DNA of 64,000 nt from Pholiota molesta (lineage: Eukaryota > Basidiomycota > Agaricomycetes > Agaricales > Strophariaceae): assembly GCA_014925825.1 (NCBI GenBank), contig JACGCK010000034.1, positions 1-64,000 of the forward strand. The letters run 5' to 3'. The position numbers were made by a program, and so were the translations under genes. Numbering within the stretch: the stretch's first letter is position 1; each line of letters starts with the position of its first letter. Below the pieces are notes generated by a model. It made no database searches and had not been told where the DNA came from. It worked only from the letters and a program-made list of their open reading frames with translations. This document shows positions 60,561 through 64,000 of the stretch, one piece after another.

Positions 60561-61509
60561 AAACTGCGGAGGGAGGACGCCATTAGTACGGTGCGTGTAT
60601 CATACTAAATGAATTGCTCACCTCATTTCACAGATCCCTGTCGCTCGCCGCTAGTGTTCGCAGGCGGCTATGTGCTGTAGTCAACATGAGGTGCGGCGTC
60701 AGGTTTATCGATGAAAGCTTACTTGCGAGACAGACAGATCGCATCGCCATCGATGAGCGGAATGCAGAGGAGGGCGGCGCTCGAGCTCGGCGGGATAGGA
60801 CGGGAGAAGGGAGAAGACGAGGAGAGAAGAGGAGAGGAGAGAACGATGGGATGAGGGAATAAGAGCCATATCCGTAGTCTTATATATGCTTTGTAGACGT
60901 GTACGTACATGGAATGAATATAGTGGGATTGGAAGTATCTCGTCCAGGGTCCGCGTAACCTAAGCGACGCTCGATCCATATCTCCTCCCCCGTTTCCTCG
61001 TCCGTGTCCGTTGCCTGTCCCTTGCTTATGTCTTGTATACCATACATTTGATCACTAAGAACACTCGTAGCGATTTTATCAAACCTAGAGTACAGAAGAG
61101 CCGACTAATATTGTGTTTTATTCAAGTGTGTTAACGAGCACAAAAGATAAAGTTCACTTTCTACTTTGCAAATTTCATCCGCAGAGCGGCCGAGGAACCT
61201 CGCTACGCACCTAACCAGCAATTTTCAACCCACTAGGACATATTCCCGTGTCCTAAACTACAGAGAAATGGGGCTAAATCGCATATTCCATGCATTCCCC
61301 GGACCTAACCATACTGCAAATGCACTTCCTTGCAGGCGGAAAGTTCAAGCGCGCGATCTTCGCTGGCAGCGTACGCGAGAGGACCCTTGATGGCGCTAGT
61401 AACCGTGTCTTACGTCCTTTTTTTTCAGGTCCCCGTGCGATGCGCAATCGACTGGAAATGCGAAACGGGGTGGGAGGAGAGGGTCATGCTCAGGCGGATA
61501 TCTTCGCCG
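60561..61509. other. unassigned DNA
   Basis: Purine-rich at 60760-60850 (GAGGAGAGAAGAGGAGAGG). No gene was recognised. Confidence 0.4.
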
Positions 61510-61862
61510 TACCAATCCTGGTCGCTCCAAGTTTCTGGTGTGCAATGGAAGCGTGCTAGGGCTATGTATTGCCACGTACTCTATGCTCCCAGACGGAACT
61601 GAGAAGGGGGTATAGCGGACGCACCGCAAACGCTGAGATGGTATTGATTGCATCTTGATATCTGTCGCATCGTACCTCCCGCCGCATCGCCGTTGGTTGC
61701 TCCAAGATTTCGGTGTGCGATAGAAGCATACCGGGGCTATGTACTGTTATATACCCTACGCTCACAGACGGAATTGAGAAGAGGGCAGAGCGGACGCACT
61801 GCAAACACTGAGATTGTGTTGATCGCATCTTGATCTCGCTCTTGTCGTACATCCCACCGCAT
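61510..61862. repeat. 175-bp tandem duplication
   Basis: Two adjacent copies with period 175. Landmarks: GTCGCTCCAAG at 61521 and GTTGCTCCAAG at 61696; AGACGGAACTGAGAAG at 61591 and AGACGGAATTGAGAAG at 61766; a shared CCGCATCGCC end. Copies differ by scattered substitutions. Confidence 0.85.
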
Positions 61863-64000
61863 CGCCATCACAGAAATCGTATTGGGGGCTAGTACCGTAT
61901 GTAATATAAAACGTATAAGACCCCGATTTAAGATAATCCGTTTTGTGCGTTTCAAATGGCACATTGGAAGAGGAGCGCGTTGTTATATGAGGCCTTGATT
62001 TACGAACGCCTGTTTGACAGATAGAAATCTCCAGATACGGCTGCTTGTTAACATCTATCTTTTTATTTGCATTTCGAATCCGTGCCTTGTCAAGATATGT
62101 GGTTTGTGCCATATGTAGTACCGGCGCTTGTTCAGCGCTTAAAACACCGCACTATCCGCGGAGCGCGTAACCTCTTTCGCTCACAGCAACAAAGATGTTT
62201 GGCTTCCGTCTGCTTGAAACCCTCTCTAAAACACATTCTACCACATTCCAGCGCCTAAAAACGGCAGCGCAGTACACATGGCCAAGGCGCTTAGCCTGAA
62301 TTCACGCCGCGCACATGGCACATTGGCAACAAGCTGCCAATGCCGGCCCAACGGTTCTCAAAAATACCTTTGCTCTGCTTTAACCACAACATCAGGATGG
62401 CTGTTTAGTGTTGCAAATTTACAGAAACACCTCAGCCAACTCAATGACTGCACACTCTGTTTCTCGGTAAATTTCGAGCAGACGCGCATCCAGATGTGCT
62501 GTAAAATTTCAAAATACATTGTTTCTTTTCTTTCAGAGCTCAGCAGGAGGGGAAAAGAATATTAAACTCCGGAGCAATAATGGAGCGTGCAGATGGGATA
62601 TAAATGATGTCATCTCAAGCCGCTCGCAACTTGCTCGAAGTGACGGTATCAAAATGTAAGAGCATAATTCGGATGACACTTCCGCTCGCAACGCTTCAAC
62701 CCTGGTAAATTAGTACACATGTAAGTCCGTTCTTATGTCAAAATCTCAGCTACTCAGAAAGATTTCGCGGGAATTTACACACACCGGGCAAGTGGCCACA
62801 TGCAAGTTACTTGTTACGTTTAATAAATTGCATGCTTCTTATGGCATTACCTAAAAAGAAGTGTATTTTTGAATTTGTAGCGGTGATTCGGGAATGGAGG
62901 CAATGTATCTGTAATGCCAGCAGCTATGCACGGTTGATCGGAATCGGAGATATCTGCCAGAACAGATTTACATTCATGTGGAATTCCTGGACTATGTACT
63001 AGAGAAGGTTCGCTATTCAAATACTATTGTCTCTGGGACAAGGATACTGTATAGCACAAGCAAGAGATAAAGAATTATTACAATAATCAAGAAAGAAATC
63101 GGGGTATGAGAAAGGTTTATGCAGAGTGGTGATGTTGCAGGGACGTATTACATATTTTGGGCCTAGGGATTATTTGCCGTACTTTCCGAAGTTGAGTAAT
63201 CGGAGCAGAGAAGTGGTGATGGAGACGTGAAAGAAGGGTCCAGCTTGGCATTCCGAGCATATAAAGTCTGGAGACTTTTCGACGGAGTGTGTATCCTCCA
63301 GCCCATCCTAATGCTAGGTCCCATTCCTGTTCGCTCCATTGTCCTATCTCTAACCATGTCACTATGTCATTGATGTGAGTACTCTATGGTATATTGGTAA
63401 TGTGCACGGATATTGATCATATTTCTAGCTTTGACCATGCACTTCTAATTTAAGCGCCCATATATTGCAGAAGGTGAGCATATGTTTGTGCATGTCTCGG
63501 TTGCTTTGTGATTGATATTTTTCTTTGGCAGAACTTTGAATTGGATTTTTCGATGTCCCGCGGACTGACATATCTGTAAGTCGTGTCCATTCTTGCATTT
63601 ACATCTAGTATTCACTATCATCTCTCGCTTTGATCACAGCTGTCTAATTTAAGCACCCAAAAGGTAAGCATCTGATTGAGTGCATCCGTGGTGAAGTTCT
63701 TCCACTTATACTTTTTGTTATACAACAGGTAGGGGTCTGTCTCCTCACCCGCACTCAACGTCAACCCGTATCCCCAGTCGCGGGTCAGCGGGTGCATGGC
63801 CGCGCGATGCTGATGGGTTCAAGCTCCGCTTGAAACCGAAATCAGCGAAACAACATCGTTGATTTCAATCCACCTTTCTGCATGGCCGCGTGCCCCTCCC
63901 CTCTGGCCATTCCTTCAATGATAGATCAACGAATGGGCTGACAACGGAATGTGACGAAACACGCCGACAACACACCAACAATGCACCACGATGCAGATGA
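61863..64000. other. unassigned 3' end of the window
   Basis: No gene was supported. A direct repeat (about 63430-63475 and 63632-63668) shares GCTTTGA, a TCTAATTTAAGC core and CCCA followed by AAGGT(G/A)AGCAT. It includes splice-like CAG and GTGAGC signals. The last 250 bp are GC-richer and could belong to a gene beyond the edge. Confidence 0.4.

Overview
The window reads as nuclear DNA of a filamentous basidiomycete, most likely an agaricomycete. Genes are interrupted by many introns of about 50-60 bp. The gene content fits: Atg13, a basidiomycete-type sesquiterpene cyclase, tyrosinase with a C-terminal domain, an Ecm14-type M14 protein, fungal F-box proteins and a GH54 arabinofuranosidase. 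I see no bacterial operon, CRISPR array, rRNA or virus. All assignments come from reading translations and motifs by eye; no search was run.

Layout. 0.7-10.6 kb (minus strand): monoglyceride-lipase-like hydrolase, an orphan Ada3-domain fragment, a disordered protein, an intact tyrosinase and an intact short-chain dehydrogenase (SDR). 11.3-19 kb: four multi-pass membrane protein genes, of which only the last (17.8-19.0 kb) is clearly intact, with a broken SDR between them. 21.3-24.7 kb: intact ATG13. 27-36 kb: mostly decayed loci (F-box, membrane protein, orphan tyrosinase C-terminal domain, disordered protein). 37-38.4 kb: intact intronless GH54 enzyme. 39.3-40.5 kb: broken sesquiterpene synthase. 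43.35 kb: intron-containing tRNA-His. 44-53 kb: F-box relic, a second SDR copy inverted relative to the first, a poly(A)-tailed insertion, an intact Ecm14-like carboxypeptidase homologue and a third SDR relic. 54.8-57.9 kb: AGC-type kinase with an intact catalytic domain and a frame-disrupted tail. 58.2-62 kb: CpG-rich higher-order repeats and a 175-bp tandem duplication, with no convincing gene. The rest to 64 kb is unassigned.

Themes. (1) Intact single-copy genes are interspersed with loci carrying one to five small indels. Because long genes (ATG13, GH54, tyrosinase) are clean while nearby 1-kb loci are hit repeatedly, patchy gene decay is more likely than uniform sequencing error, although several indels lie in short homopolymers. 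(2) Conserved protein motifs force three GC-AG introns, each beside a very short exon (16, 7 and 39 nt); two of these microexons encode family-diagnostic residues. (3) An SDR gene exists in three damaged copies, two of them a 1.4-kb inverted pair 30 kb apart; one copy later received a poly(A)-tailed retroinsertion, and the other copy preserves the empty site. I see no cluster of genes that obviously work together. Tyrosinase, the SDRs and the terpene cyclase are plausible pigment or secondary-metabolism functions, but there is no P450 or transporter to make a pathway.
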